Assembly (NCBI RefSeq): GCF_027580225.2
Contig: NC_073341.2
Coordinates: forward strand, 11,752,001-11,816,000
DNA length: 64,000 nt
From: Misgurnus anguillicaudatus
Lineage: Eukaryota; Chordata; Actinopteri; Cypriniformes; Cobitidae
Reading direction: 5' to 3'
Both the position numbers and the translations under genes were made by a program. Positions 20,598-32,439 of the stretch are shown piece after piece (positions within the stretch are counted from its first letter, which is position 1; each line of letters starts with the position of its first letter). The notes under the pieces were generated by a model that was given only the letters and a program-made list of their open reading frames with translations, did no database searches and was not told the origin of the DNA.

Positions 20598-22504
20598 TTA
20601 AGCAGTACCAGTAAGAGTAGTAATACAGTTACTACATTAACCTTAACGATACCCATCCCTACACAGGGTGCGTTCTGGGACTGATCGGGACAATGTTATC
20701 AGTTCCCCATCCCGGGATTAATTCCTGTGTTTGCGTTCACACGGAAGGCACCCTAGCAATTTTCAGGGATCAGCGTGCTGTTTGAAAGAGTTTCTAGGTA
20801 AACCCACCATAAACGTGTATGTGTGTGTTTTTGAAGGCCCGATGAGGTAGCTGGAATAGCCCACAGATAATAAGTATGTTTTGTACTGTGACCACTAAAC
20901 AAACCACTTACGTTCACCTGATGCCCCTTTTACGGCCACTACAGTTTGTTTCTGTGTTGTGGCGGATGTGTGGAGTAGACACATGGCCAGTGGGGACTCC
21001 CCACAACTTTTTTGCATATGTGGTCAAGTTATGTAAAAACCCTTTCTAGATTAGTACCCTGCTGAATTAGACTAAAGGCTGTTTGGTACAACATGTTTAC
21101 CATATATACATCATTTTTATTGACAAATTAACAGATTTAAATATTAATATATCAAGCAAATTTAGTAAAGCCACAACTCATATAAACCAAGGTTACTAGT
21201 TAGTCTTTATGGTTATCGTGCAGTGACACATTTAACAGTGCATTTTTTAAATAAAACTGATTATATTATAGTAGATGAATAGACTAACATGCTATTTTAT
21301 AGACATTTGCGATGATTAGACAGCAGTCCGTTTCAAATTTCAACAATAGATACTCAACAATAGCGACAGTCATTGTATCTAAGACAGATTTCTTTAGTAT
21401 TAAAAAGACTGCAGAAATATCCAGAGCCACACAATTTAATATATTTTCCTGCTTAATAGAAAAGGATATTAAGACAGAAAGCAAAGCATTGTGAGTCTTT
21501 TCTCTTTCATAGCATCTGAGCGTATCATCTCTGTTCCTATTGTGACTGTCATGCAATCCATCCAACAAAGTTTGTGTTATATCTCAAACCGCATTAAATT
21601 GAACTATAACCCACAAATGCATGAAGTTGGAGATTGATCTTGCATGTTTTGTTAGAAAATCACCTGTCGAAACACCATTTATGACCGAGTTATTCTACAA
21701 TGTGTGTGTTTTCCCACCAACAGGAGAGTGCTTGTTTGTCTATATGCCTGTTGTGTGAGGACAGACCCTTAAAATAATGCGCTGTATCCTATTATCTCTC
21801 TTTCTGAGCTATTTCAGACACTGTCTCTTGAAGAAAGGCACACACATGCCGCATCTGTATCTCCACAGCGAGATGTTTATTTTTCTCCATCTGATCTGTG
21901 AGCAGAGATCGTTCAGCTCTGAAATTTAATCACCCCACAACGACAAGCCAGACATTTCATATCGTTTAATCGCGTTCGATTCGTTCCCAAGGCGAAAGCG
22001 GGGTAACTGGGATTTAATGAATGGCCACGAACGGCGTTTTGAGCTCTTGTTTGTGCATGACGCACAATGAGAGATATGTACGTATCCTAATGAAGATGTC
22101 ACACTGTAGTGCAGTGATGCTATGTATCTATTAGTGATGAATTAGATGTGTGGAAATGGATTTTTCTATGGGCTGATGCAGTGTAATTATGTTTAAGTGT
22201 TGAAGGAGCATTGATTTAGCATTTAGTCATAGCTGTTACTTTAAGTTTTGCATTTTGTCTTTGTGTGCCTGTATACATCATATGCTGTTCATACTGTTTA
22301 TGTGATTGGTATACTGTGCACATAATGGGAAGTATCCATGGAATAGTCTACCAATTAATCCAAAATGTGCAGCATATAAAGTAATATATCCCACAATGCA
22401 ATGCAGTCAACTTGTTCTTTCATTTGCAGAGATATTTTAGTTCTGTAGTTTTATTAATGTGTTATTATTGAATTAGCTTTTTTGTTTATATATATAAACA
22501 TATA

Positions 22505-23650
22505 AATCACATGGCAGTTGCTTCAATGCATTTAGGGGTGTGGTCCTGGTCAAGACAATCTCCTGAACTCCAAACTGAATGTCAGAATGGGAAAGAAAGG
22601 TGATTTAAGCAATTTTGAGTGGGCATGATTGTTGGTGCCAGACGGGCCGGTCTGAGTATTTCACAATCTGCTCAGTTACTGGGATTTTCACGCACAACCA
22701 TTTCTAGGGTTTGCGAAAAATGGTGTGAAAAGGGAAAAACATTCAGTATGCGGCAATCCTGTGGGTGAAAATATCTTGTTGATGTTAGAGGTCAGAGGAG
22801 AATGAGCCGACTGATTTAAGCTGATAGAAGAGCAACTTTGACTGAAATAACCACTCGTGAGGTATGCAGCAAAGCATTTGTGAAGCCACAACACGCACAA
22901 CCTTGAGCAGGATGGGCTACAACAGCAGAAGACCCCACCGGGTACCACTCATCTCCACTACAAATAGGAAAAAGAGGCTACAATTTGCACAAGCTCACCA
23001 AAATTGGACAGTTGAAGACTGGAAAAATGTTGCCTGGTCTGATGAGTCTCGATTTCTGTTGAGACATTCAGATGGTAGAGTCAGAATTTGGCGTAAACAG
23101 AATGAGAACATGGATCCATCATGCCTTGTTATCATTGTGCAGGCTGCTGGTGTAATGGTGTGGGGGATGTTTTCTTGGCACACTTTAGGCCTCTTAGTGC
23201 CAATTGCACATCGTTTAAATGCCACGGCCTACCTGAGCATTGTTTCTGACCATGTCCATCCCTTTATGACCACCATGTACTCATCCTCTGATGGCTAGTA
23301 CTTACAGCAGTATAATGCACCATGTCACAAAGCTCGAATCATTTCAAATTGGTTTCTTGAACATGACAATGAGTTTACTGTACTAAAATGGCCCCCACAG
23401 TCACCAGATCTCAACCCAATAGACCATCTTTGGGATGTGGTGGAACGGGAGCTTCGTGCCCTGAATGTGCATCCCACAAATCTCCATCAACTGCAAGATG
23501 CTATCCTATCAATATGGGCCAACATTTCTAAAGAATGCTTTCAGCACCTTGTTGAATCTATGCCATGTAGAATTAAGGCAGTTCTGAAAGCAAAAGAGGG
23601 TCAAACATAGTATTAGTGTGGTGTTCCTAATAATCCTTTAGGTGAGTGTA
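22505..23650 (+). mobile_element. Tc1/mariner-type element, 5'-truncated
   Basis: Homologous to the full-length copy at 53037-54204. It starts abruptly at atcacatggcagttgc, lacking the 5' TIR, and ends with the 3' TIR cctaataatcctttaggtga. It contains a nearly readable transposase (next entry). Confidence 0.88.
22587..23610 (+). pseudogene. Tc1-type transposase, broken (DD36E-like spacing)
   Basis: Frame opens ATGGGAAAGAAAGGTGATTT, then suffers a 1-base loss giving TGA within 14 codons, a TAA near 22817 and a deletion near 22859. From 22864 it reads to 23610 with one stop (TAG 23296-23298). Seen: helix-turn-helix remnants, the first catalytic Asp in WSDESRFLLRHSD (codon 23041), a second position changed to Tyr (QQYNAPCH, codon 23311), and the third position Asp instead of Glu (LNPIDHLWDV, codon 23422). 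The second and third positions are separated by 36 residues. Inactive on at least three counts. Confidence 0.88.
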
Positions 23651-24109
23651 TGTGCACAACATACATAAAAAACTGACAACTAACCGAGCTTGTTATTCCT
23701 CACACAGAGGGTTCTGAAATTTTCCGACATAGAAGAACGTGTCCTGTTCATAACGTGTCATGTCATGGTTATGAGGTTGTCATGTCAGTCTTATGAACAC
23801 CCCTTCAAGTAAAGTGTTGCCAACATATTTGTTAATTAAAAAATATACTTAAAAAATAACATTAACTTGTGTTAAGCATATTTTTAAAATATATTTTGGC
23901 CAAGAATGCATTTCTTGCCGTATGAGTTGTAATTGCTTGCCCTTGAAATACATTTTGAAATAAATGTTGATATGTGAAGGTTTTCAAATTCAAAAATATT
24001 TTTAATTAAGCTTTAAGCTTTATTTTTTGCAAAAACATATTTTTGGCCAGAGATATGGGGCTACTTATATACATTACATACTATTTAACAACATAACCAA
24101 ACAGCTTTC

Positions 24110-24450
24110 GTCCTTTTAAAGAGTTTATTTCTGATAACAAACAAAATAAATAGCAAGTAGATTACCTTTATATAATAGCTAAAGTGTATCAAAAACTACA
24201 CTGAGCTAACATTACTGTGTAAAATGTGTACTATATAATGTATATAATGTTAACTACAGATCGCCTGCCAGTTATCCTTGATCGTCATCTCCCCTCGCAT
24301 TTAGAAAACCAAAAAATATGTTATTTTCGACAAGATGTTTGTTCCCACTAACCCATAAAACAAACAGAGACTGAAAGTTATGCTCTGTCCAGACGCGTAA
24401 TCGCGACAACGTGCGTTCGTGCGTCCGATGAAACCGCCTATAGCGCGTGA
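24110..24450. repeat. fragment of the repeat also at 34720-34985 and 59221-59530
   Basis: Shared tracts include caagtagattacct-type words, atgttattttcgacaaga, gtccagacgcgtaatcgcg and cgtccgatgaaaccg. The 59 kb copy is inverted. Boundaries and family unknown; the 34 kb copy lies in a hAT-like element. Confidence 0.55.
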
Positions 24451-24693
24451 TTACCACCTTGGGTGTGCATTATTTTTAAATAATTTAACTGTCATCAAAT
24501 ATTCTTTACTTACTGCACACTACAATGAAGCCTTATTAGACCGTTTGACATTGATGTATGTTGATCTTGACCTACTGCATCCAATTTCTTATGTGTTTGT
24601 GTTGGGTTCCCCCAGCCTCACTCCATTCAAGTCATCCAAACTCTCTTGCCCTCCTGCACGCTGAGCTGACTGAATATATTTGTGTTTTTACAG

Positions 24694-24807
24694 AACCTGC
24701 AATGGGCACGAGATGTGTTGCTAGGGAGCAGTGTCTCATGGCAACAGCTGAAGCACATGCCGGCACAAGGACTTTTCTGCGAGAGGAATAAGACCAATCT
24801 GTTCAAT
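24694..24807 (+). CDS. cabin1: cabin1 exon ([11 protein letters not shown]...[12 protein letters not shown])
   Basis: A 38-codon phase 0-0 exon with a good acceptor (gtgtttttacag) and a perfect donor (AAT|gtaagt). It encodes [20 protein letters not shown] and [18 protein letters not shown], nearly identical to the human protein. It is isolated between a 9.3 kb intron and a 20.8 kb intron. Confidence 0.95.
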
Positions 24808-24987
24808 GTAAGTCACAACCTAACTGCAGGTTGTACTTCTATTAAAGTTTCGTAACACTGTACATTTAGTTTACAGCTACAACACAATCCAGCTTTGACT
24901 TATTAGTGATGCTCAGTGTGTATGTGTTGCTGTTCTTTCACGTGTGAGATATTTTCCATTATGAATTTCTTGGATTTAGAGTTTTAA

Positions 24988-25026
24988 CCCCCCCCCCCCA
25001 CACACACACACACACACACACACACA
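24988..25026 (+). repeat. poly-C run plus (CA)n microsatellite
   Basis: Twelve C followed by about thirteen CA units. Confidence 0.9.
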
Positions 25027-25921
25027 AATCCAGGAAGATTACAGGCTTCTCACAGGAAATGCCCTAAACTGGCTGGATTTACAGTTGTCTCTGGTCACCG
25101 TGAAGAAGACAGATTGCATCAGTACAGAGTGTTTTTTTACACGTGTTTGTTTGTGGTTGCCATTTTTTGTTTCCCTGTAGCCTTTAGCGTGTTCATACAG
25201 TCCTCACACAGATAAAACCACAACATTCATTTGTTTATGGTTGTGTGGGTTCAGTCACTGTCAGGCCGGTGGCATCATCACTATTGGCACACCAATATTG
25301 GTTTAACAGCAGTGTAAAAACACTCAAGCATCATGCTTGTTGGGATTTAACATGCGTCTGTGAGAGGGCATGAGAGTGGAAGTGAGTGAGTCTGTATTGG
25401 AATTAACAAAGATTAATAATGAATGAAAAACGATATTTTTTATTGTTACATTATGTTGCTTCATGCATTTACTACAGTTAACAAATGCAACCTTGATGTA
25501 AAGTGTTACCAAACAAACTAGCAAAACTGAGCTTGCTAGCGTTACTGAAGTGGTCTGCGTTCTTTCTGCCTCCATCTAAACTCCACCCACAATAAAGTCA
25601 CACCATTTAACTGACACCTTATTTGTGCTTATTGCTTTTATAAAACGGTTACTTCATATGCATAGCAGGATTTCATAAAATAAAACACAAATAAGTTGTA
25701 ATTATATTAGTACAAATTGTACTCTTCTGCTAAACAAAGTAGTTCCTCAGAATCAAGTGCGGCTGCAACAGAGCGCAGTTCTCAAGCAACACAGACGCTT
25801 TAGTGTTTATTTTCATAAATCAACATTCATCAAATTTATAAATTAACATTTATGTCGTGCAAATTAACATTTATATTGTGCAACTGTTGAGGTGATAATC
25901 AAATATGCTTGGAAGCATGCT

Positions 25922-26200
25922 TAACTCTTTCCCCGTCAGCGTTTAAAAAAAAAATGTTTTAGCTTAATGTCTTACAGAAAAACATTCTTCTTTAAATAAA
26001 CATAAAATATATCAAATGAAAGAACAGACCCTATGCTTTCATCCTACCTTCATTTGTTCTCTTATCGCCTCTCAAATTTTCAGTTAAACGCTGAGATAAT
26101 TAAATTTTTGTGAAGAACTTTTGTTAGAGGTCAGATTCAGAGCCATCAAAACTTACACAGTGTTTTTAGTGTTCAGTAAATACGTCAGTGTTTAAGTTTG
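25922..26200. repeat. TTAACTCTTTCC-type element, second copy
   Basis: Starts TTAACTCTTTCCCCGTCAGC and shares atcaaatgaaagaacagacc and a ctgagataatt tract with 16908-17318. Right end not identified. Confidence 0.6.
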
Positions 26201-28317
26201 GTGAGATTGCCATTTAGTGAATTGTACAATTGTAGAAAAATAAAAAATATGATTAAGGACTGTCGTGTTTATTCTCATAAATCAGTACGCAGCAACATTG
26301 GCGCAGTGATACTTCTGTAATGCTGTCTGAACCGTGGGATTACCGGGGTATTTTATCACGGCTTAGAATGCTTTTCAACCAATCAGAATGAAGGACGAGG
26401 CCATTTTATAATACCCCTTTTAGGAGTCGGAACCACAATCTACAAGTAAATAAAAATCTAATCTAAAGTGTTTTGTTTGCAATTGCCGCGTAACTGCATA
26501 TAATGTAAACAACACGAATATATCTCTGTGCTGTACTAATTTTGTACTAACTGTTTATAATACTGCTCATACCACATATTAGAACCTTATGTATACGCAC
26601 TTTACATTTTAAATGTATTCATTGATGTTTTTTGTTTATTATTATTTATTTTATTGTCTGTTCAGAACAACAATGTAGCACCTTTGGCCAAGACAAATTT
26701 CCCTTTGGGACAAGTCTCTTTATCTCCTCCTACCGTACACTTCTGTCTTTTTTGGAGGGAGGAATTAGGATAATGCCGGTCTTCTCTATTTCACCAATCC
26801 CAGGAAGTAAACTGTTTCCTACAATCCGTGTGTTTGCTGTAGTCCAAGAAAGGAGATTTACGTTGGAGACGATAACTCGCATCATCATTTACTTTGCGGT
26901 ATGTACCTTTTGCATATCATTAACATGCACTAATACACACTTACACACCAAAGGAAATGTGAATCGGACCATAGGGGCTCTTAATGTCAAAAAACTTTAT
27001 TTACACCTGTGTCATTAACAGAATGCAGCATACACAAACTCATCTTAGCGTTTTCTATAAATCTCTTATCCTGCCTGATTAAAACATAAACATTGCAAAT
27101 AACATCAGAAGTAACAATTCATTTACATACACATATCTTAAAACTTAATCTTGTTTACAGTGCGCTGTAAACCGGGGTGAATTAAAATCATGATTTTGAA
27201 GTCAATGATGCACTCTGCCAGTTGAGCATAGCAAGCAAGATGGCAGCTCGAACTTGGATGGCTTCACCTCTCACTGTTAGCGTTTTATGCGCAATCCAGT
27301 CATTTATATAGATCAGTGGAAACAACCAAGCAACACCTTGGCAACCACACATAACACCCTAGCAACCACAATAGCAAAGCCCTGAGAACTGTTTTCATCA
27401 CAGTAGCATCTTAAGAACATGCTAGCACCACTTGCAGTATGATATATAGAAATCTTGTTGGTTTGTATTCTTTCATCATATATGCAGCTTTGGTTATGCC
27501 AGCAAAGAGATTAAGAAGCAAAGTGTGGTATTAGATTTTGATGTAAAGGGTAATGAGTGCGCTTTATTCTTTAGACCAGTAAAGCTCTTTGAGTAAGTAG
27601 GATCTATTTTGATGTTGTCTTTCAAAAGATGAAGTAATAATAATTACAGCACTCTGGTTGCTTGGACAATAATGTAAAGATACAAACTAATGCTGTTATT
27701 ATGAAAGAAATGTTGTGTAATTTTATTTAGACCTAAACGTACAGATCTCTGAAAATTATGCCATTTAATAGCAACTAAAATGTTCAGCCACATTTGATGA
27801 TTTCCGTCTTTTAGTGTCCCAAGTTAATTTGTCAGATTTGGGATGAATTTTCCTTTTGATCATTCTGTGTACAACTGAAAAACTTAGTGGTTCAATTGTG
27901 AACCAGGTTGACTGAGTTCCCAATCTCAATATCTCTTTTGAGTTAAAGAAATGTCTGTTTCTCTTACTACAAACCAGAAGACGAATGTTACGCGCACAAG
28001 TGTTGTGGCCCAATGTTTTGTGTGTGAAATGCTGATATGTGTAAGCTCGGCAGTAGCGAACACCTGCAGTTCACTTTTAGAGATACGATCAGCGAGATTT
28101 GCATTTGTCACTTTCCTGTTATAAGCAGAAGGTTAGAAATGCCAGGTGTGTGTATGTGTGTGCGCGCACGTGTGTGTTGTTATCACAGTGGAAAACCACA
28201 AACATTAACAGAGGAAGAGGAAATGAGTGTGTTTGATGGAGGTCCCCGGTATAACAGTCTATCTCTCTATGTCTTCTCTCTACATCTGTCTATTTAAAGG
28301 TCTGCAGTATATTGGCT

Positions 28318-31300
28318 TCTTCCTGGTTTTCTTCTATTTTTTATAGTCTCGTCCACCATCTTTTTCTTGTCATCTCATCTTGTCTCATCTCTTCCCATCT
28401 TTTCTCCTCTGTCATTTCTCTTTTCTTGCCATCTTGTCTCCCCTCTTGTTGTCTTCTTTCTTTTCTTCTCACATTTTTTTAAGTTTAATCTCTTATTGTC
28501 TCATTTCTTTCTTTTACATCTTGTCTCATCTTGTTCTCCTTTAGTCTTGTTGAATCTCCTCTTGTCTTTTTTTCAAGTGTTTTCTCTTAAAATGTCTTCT
28601 CTTGTCCTCTTTTCCCTGGTTTTCTTCTATTTTTTATAGTTTCGTCCACCTTCCTTTTCTTGTCATCTTATATTGTCTCATCTTATCTTTTCTCATCTTT
28701 TCTCCTCTGTCATTTCTCTTTTCTTACCATCTTGTCTCCTCTCTTGTTGTTTTCTCTCTTTTCTTCCCACATTTCTTCAGTTTAATCTCTTATCATCTCA
28801 TTTCTTTCCTTTACATCTTGTCTCATCTTGTTCTCCTTACGTCTCATTTAATCTCTTCTTCTTGTCTTGTCTTTTCATTAAATGTCTTCTCTTGTCCTCT
28901 TTTCCCTGGTTCTCTTCTATTTTTTATAGTTTCGTCCACCTTCCTTTTCTTGTCATCTTATATTGTCTCATCTTATCTCTTCTCATTTTTTCTCTCTCAT
29001 TTTTCTTTTTTGATGTCTTTTTTCCTCTCATCTCTTGTCTTCTCTCTTTTCTCCTCACATTTCTTAAGTTTAATCTCTTATTGTCTCATTTCTTTCCTTT
29101 ACATCTTGTCTCATCTTGTTCTCCTTTCATCTCGTTTAATATCTTCTTGTCTTTTTATCAAGTGTCTTCTCTTCCCTGGTTGTTTTCTATTTTCATAGTC
29201 TCATCCACCTTCCTTTCCTTGTCATCTCATTTTGTCTCATCTTATCTCTTCTCATCTTTTCTCCTCTGTCATTTCTCTTTTCTTACCATCTTGTCTCCTT
29301 TCTTGTTGTCTTCTCTCTTTTCTTCTCACATTTCTTCAGTTTAATCTCTTATCATCTCGTTTCTTTCCTTTATATCTTGTCTCATCTTGTTCTCCTTTCG
29401 TCTCATTTAGTCTTCTTCGTGTCTTTTTTTTTTTTTGAAATGTCTTTTCTTGTCATCTCATCTTGTCTCATCTTCTCTCTTCTCATCTTTTCTCCTCTGT
29501 CATTTATCTTTTCTAATTTTATGTTGCCGTCTTGTCTCTTCTCATCTTGTCTTCTCTCTTTTCTCCTCAAATTTCTTTAGTTTAATCTTTTATCATCTTG
29601 TTTCTTTTCTTTACATCTTTACGTCTCATTTGTTCTTCATTTGTCTCATTTAGTATTTCTTCTTATCCTTTTTATCAAGCGTCTTTTCTTGTCCTCTTTT
29701 TCCTTTTACTCTGCTATTTTTTTATAGTCTCATCCACTACTCTTTTTTTGTCATCTCGTCTTATCTCGTCATATTTTTTCTCCTATTTTTCATTTCACCT
29801 TTCTTGTCTTATGTTGTCATCTTGTCTTCCCTCATCTCTTGTTGTCGTCTTCTCTGTGTTTTCTCACATTTCTTCAGTTTTAATCTCTTACTGTCTCATT
29901 ACTTTCCTTTGCATCTCATCTTATCTTCATCTTGTTTAGTCTCTTCTTCTTTTCTGGTCCTTTTATAAGTTTTTTTAAGTGTTTTTTCTTTTCCTCTTTT
30001 CCCTGGCTCCCTTAAATATTTATAGTCTCATCCAATTATTGTCTCATTTGTTCTCCATTTATCTCATTTAGTATTTCTTCTTGTCTTGTCTTTTTTATGA
30101 AGTGTCTTTCCTGGTCATCTCATCTTGTTACATAAAGTCTTTTCTTCTCTATGTCATTTCTTGTTTCTTGTCGTTATTTTGCGATATTGTCTCATCTCTT
30201 GTTGTCTTCTCTCTTTTTTTTTCTCCTCACATTTCTTCAGTTTAATCTCTTGTCATCTTGTTTCTTTTCTTTACATCGTGTCTCATCTTGTTCTCCTTTC
30301 GTCTTATTTAGTCTTCTTCGTGTCTTTTTTTTTTTTAAATGTCTTTTCTTGTCATCTCATCTTGTCTCATCTTCTCTCTTCTCATCTTTTCTCCTCTGTC
30401 ATTTATCTTTTCTAATTTTATGTTGCCGTCTTGTCTCTTCTCATCTTGTCTTCTCTCTTTTCTTCTCTTCTCTCTTTTCTCCTCACATTTCTTAAATTTA
30501 ATCTCTTATTGTCTCGTTTCTTTTCTTTACGTCTCATTTGTTCTCCATTTGTCTCATTTAGTATTTCTTCTTGTCTTGTCTTTTTTATCAAGTGTCTTTT
30601 CTGGTCATCTCATCTTGTTTCATAACATCTTTTCTTCTCTATGTCATTTCTTGTTTCTTGTCGTTATTTTGCCATCTTGTCTCCTCTCATCTCTTGTTGT
30701 CTTCTCTCTTTTCTTCTCACATTTCTTCAGTTTAATCTCTTATCATTTCGTTTCTTTCCTTTACATCTTGTCTCATCTTGTTCTCCTTTCGTCTCATTTA
30801 GTATTTCTTCGTGTCTTGTCTTTTTTATCAAGTGTCTTTTCTGGTCATCTCATCTTGTCTCGTCTTATCTCTTCTCATGTTTTCTCCTCTGTCATTTCTC
30901 TTTTCTAATTTTATGTTGCTGTCTTGTCTTCTCTCATCTTGTCTTCTCTCTTTTCTTCTCTTCTCTCTTTTCTCCTCACATTTCTTAGATTTAATCTCTT
31001 ATTGTCTCGTTTCTTTTCTTTACATCTTTACGTCTCATTTGTTCTCCATTTGTCTCATTTACATCAGTATTTATTATTGTTTTATCCTTTTTATCAAGTG
31101 TCTTTTCTTGTCCTCTTTTTCCATGTTCTCTGCTATTTTTTTAAAGCCTCATCCACTACCCTTTTTTTGTCATCTCGTCTTATCTCGTCTCATTTTTTTC
31201 TCGTCTTTGTTATTTCTCTTTTCTTGTCTTATGTTGTCATCTTGTCTCAACTCTTGTTATCGTCTCTCTTTTTTTATCACATTTCTTCAATTTAATCTCT

Positions 31301-32225
31301 TATTGTCTCATTACTTTCCTTTGCATCTCATCTCATCTTGTTCTGCTTTGATCTCGTTTACTCTCTTCTTTTTGTCTTGTCCTTTTTTTCAAGTGTTTTT
31401 TCTTGTCTTCTTTTCCTTGGCTCCCTTAATTATTTATAGTCTCATCCACTACCCTTTTCTGGTCATCTCATCTTGTCTCTTCTCATAACATCTTTTCTTC
31501 TCTATATCATTTCTTGTTTCTTGTCGTTATTTTGTCTCCTCTCATCTCTTGTTGTCTTCTCTCTTTTCTTCTCACATTTCTTCAGTTTAATCTCTTATCG
31601 TCTCGTTTCTTTCCTTTACATCTTGTTTCATCTTGTTCTCCTTTCATCTCATTTAGTCTCTTCTTCTTGTCTTGTCGTTTTATCAAATGTCTTTTCTTGT
31701 CCTTTTTACCCAGCTTTTCTTCTATTTTTTATCGTCTTATTCACCTTTCTTTCTTTTCTTGTCATCTCATCTTGTCTCGTCTTATCTCTTCTCATCTTTT
31801 CTCTTCTGTCATTTCTCTTTTCTAGTTTTATGTTGTTGTCTTGTCTCCTCTCATCTTTTCTTCTCACATTTCTTAAGTTTAATCTCTTATCGACTCATCT
31901 AGTCTCTTCTTCTTGTCATGTCCTGTCAAGCGTCTTCGTCTTCTGTCATCTGTCTCAACTCGTCTTGTCCTCATCATATCTCTCTTCTATTTTTTTCTTC
32001 TCTTGTTTTTCTTTCATTTTTGTATCCTCTTAAATATTTTCTTATCTCCTTCCTCTCGTCTGTTTTATATTTTTTTCAGTTCTCCTTTCCTCTCGTCTCA
32101 TCTTGTTTCTTGTTTCTTATTTCTTTCTTGTCTCATGTATTCTCGTTTGGTTCCATTAAGTCTCTTCTCATGAAGTTTATATCTCATTGTGTCTCATCAT
32201 CTCATCTCAATATGTTTCTATTCTT
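28318..32225 (+). repeat. pyrimidine-rich tandem satellite, about 290-bp period, 3.9 kb
   Basis: The + strand is almost entirely C and T. A landmark, ccctggttttcttctatttt followed by tatagtctcgtccacc-like sequence, recurs at about 28324, 28614, 28908, 29174, 29706, 30001, 31120, 31415 and 31708, i.e. steps of roughly 266-295 bp or multiples. Other recurring words are ctcacatttcttcagtttaa and catcttgtctcatcttgttc. Larger duplications overlay this: 29440-29550 recurs at about 30335-30445, and 30101-30220 recurs at 30595-30710. Long open frames across it are a by-product of the lack of purines. Confidence 0.88.
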
Positions 32226-32439
32226 TCATTACGTTACATTGGGCATACGTACATTTGGTTTATCCAAAACCGTATGTGGTGCACAGTGAACATATTGTCA
32301 TTAGGTGCGTTCCCTTTTTGTTTGTTGTCATATACACTTTCCCTCTGACCCACAACAACATCCTGTTGCATGCTTTCTTCCTCCTGCCGTTTATCTCTCT
32401 CCCTCACACGTTTTGGGGATTTCTTGTGGGGGTGGGTTT

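Larger units (their letters stand above)
18397..20661 (+). mobile_element. hAT element with BED-domain exon and two nested insertions; TSD CACAGGGT
   Basis: CACAGGGT at 18389-18396 and 20662-20669 is a perfect 8-bp duplication. The ends TAGGGATGGGTACCG and GATACCCATCCCTA are mirrored. It contains a BED zinc-finger reading frame (18656-18871), an inverted-repeat MITE (about 18824-19231) and the TTAA foldback copy 2 (19715-20597). No catalytic hAT domain or dimerisation region was found, so it is an internally deleted, inactive copy. Confidence 0.87.
15437..24693 (+). other. cabin1 intron, 9.3 kb
   Basis: No coding exon seen. It contains a hAT MITE with perfect TSD, a nested hAT pair near 17 kb, the BED-carrying hAT composite (18397-20661) and a Tc1-type element (22505-23650). 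The parts 20670-22500 and 23651-24110 hold nothing I recognise, apart from AT-rich sequence. Confidence 0.85.

Noticed and set aside
22688..22948. Antisense 86-codon frame (and its homologue at 53286-53537)
   Set aside because: It is the reverse strand of the Tc1-type transposase region; conserved only because both copies derive from one element.
26632..27018. 128-codon frame in the 20.8 kb intron
   Set aside because: No recognisable domain, AT-rich, no splice signals in phase with cabin1, and it starts within unremarkable intron sequence.
28367..32173. Many long Ser/Leu/Phe-rich open frames (up to 225 codons)
   Set aside because: They arise because the + strand tract has almost no purines, so stop codons are rare. 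Frames overlap in all three phases, share the tandem unit and show no domain or splice pattern.
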